From: Gemmatimonadota bacterium
GTDB taxonomy: Bacteria > Gemmatimonadota > Gemmatimonadetes > Gemmatimonadales > Gemmatimonadaceae
Direction: 5' to 3'
Length of the DNA stretch: 45,340 nucleotides
Assembly (NCBI GenBank): GCA_025358315.1
Contig: JANYKA010000102.1
Coordinates: 1-45,340, forward strand
The notes below the pieces were generated by a model, which did no database searches, was not told the origin of the DNA, and saw only the letters and a list, made by a program, of their open reading frames with translations. Numbering within the stretch: position 1 is the first letter of the stretch; each line of letters begins with the position of its first letter. Of the stretch, positions 45,003 to 45,340 are shown in pieces. The translations under genes and the position numbers were made by a program.

Positions 45003-45340
45003 CCAGGGCCGCGAGCGGCACCAGCGGCATCACCTCCGCGGAAAACCGTTCCATCTCTTCCAGTTGCGGACTGCTCTGCAATAAGAGGAGCCCAACACCG
45101 GCGTCTTCGAATTCGCGCACCCGATCGGCGACTTGCTCAGCCGTGCCGACCAGTCCGGCTCGCAGCCCGCGATTCGAGACCGAGTAGTCCGCAAGCGTGA
45201 CTTGTTGGTCGAGCTTGGTGTGAGAAATCCAGTCCTGATAGTTGCGATACCCAGGGCTTCCAGGTTGCACGTTTGTGATTCGCTCCAGTTCGCGTGTTGC
45301 TTCAGCCGCAGTGCCGCGGACAATCGCATAAGCGGCCATT
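44947..45340 (-). CDS. LLM-class flavin-dependent monooxygenase, C-terminal part (cut by window edge)
   Basis: The visible 131 or so residues are the C-terminus of a luciferase-like FMNH2-dependent monooxygenase. GLVGTAEQVADRVREFEDAGVGLLLLQSSPQLEEMERF is the hallmark of the alkanesulfonate (SsuD)/dimethylsulfone (SfnG) group. LADYSVSNRGLRAGLVG resembles SfnG-like enzymes most. The Met near 45339 is internal; the gene continues beyond the right edge. The end runs 56 bp into the 3' end of the DinB gene on the other strand. Confidence 0.85.
   Translation of the reverse strand, partial: MAAYAIVRGTAAEATRELERITNVQPGSPGYRNYQDWISHTKLDQQVTLADYSVSNRGLRAGLVGTAEQVADRVREFEDAGVGLLLLQSSPQLEEMERFSAEVMPLVPLAALATSAGPASGAYAAPRAVR

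Noticed and set aside
1-45340. tRNA, rRNA, CRISPR array, insertion sequence or prophage
   Set aside because: No cloverleaf, regular spaced repeat, transposase, integrase or phage structural gene is visible; the largest gap is under 250 bp.

Overview
The window is GC-rich and almost entirely coding. It shows a Gram-negative envelope (outer-membrane-type barrel protein, lipoprotein HtrA protease, secreted proteins), many GTG/TTG starts and very tight packing. I count 24 gene pairs joined by a 4-nt start/stop overlap. Gene content and style fit a Gemmatimonadota chromosome, but that placement is inference from gene content only, not from a marker tree. I see no tRNA, rRNA, insertion sequence, phage gene or CRISPR array. 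No gap exceeds about 250 bp. Layout: (1) 8086 down to 1, minus strand: one long operon truA - transaldolase-like - htrA - purB - purC - psd - pssA - purS - purQ - start of a secreted protein. Nearly every junction is a 4-nt overlap. Purine synthesis, phospholipid synthesis and envelope quality control are therefore transcribed together. (2) 8225-21092, plus strand: tryptophan genes trpD, trpC, trpF, trpB and trpA, interleaved with signalling genes (a double-GAF coiled-coil protein before trpD, a HEAT-repeat protein and an HD-GYP protein between trpB and trpA, a membrane chemoreceptor-like protein after trpA), then yqeK and a LytR_C protein. lexA lies on the minus strand between trpD and trpC. 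(3) 21036-23002, minus strand: a barrel-type outer-membrane protein, then rlmN. (4) 23114-32646, plus strand: a lone PTS EIIA protein, aspS, phoH, ybeY, two CorC-type CBS proteins, meaB, a B12-dependent mutase large subunit and a methyltransferase. (5) 32721-35985, minus strand: a fused transporter/spermidine-synthase-like protein and a secreted metallo-beta-lactamase-fold hydrolase. (6) 36229-44061, plus strand: a DEAD-box helicase, then the B12-binding mutase small subunit, an acyl-CoA carboxylase carboxyltransferase, an AtuA-type protein with a separately encoded AtuA C-terminal domain, an enoyl-CoA hydratase-family protein, a saccharopine-dehydrogenase-like oxidoreductase and two very small proteins. 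(7) 44078-45340: a small membrane protein, a DinB-family protein and the 3' end of a flavin-dependent (LLM) monooxygenase. How the genes work together: the split B12 mutase (30138-31835 plus 38076-38489) with its MeaB chaperone GTPase would ordinarily be labelled methylmalonyl-CoA mutase. Its active-site residues are instead those of isobutyryl-CoA mutase, and the small subunit heads a cluster resembling leucine/isovalerate or acyclic-terpene catabolism, so regions 4 and 6 look like branched-chain acyl-CoA metabolism. Other notable points are a transaldolase-family protein that has lost all main active-site residues, a shared N-terminal module in the adjacent HEAT-repeat and HD-GYP proteins, tandem LexA-box-like repeats beside lexA, and an acidic plus Arg-rich tail on the phosphatidylserine synthase.
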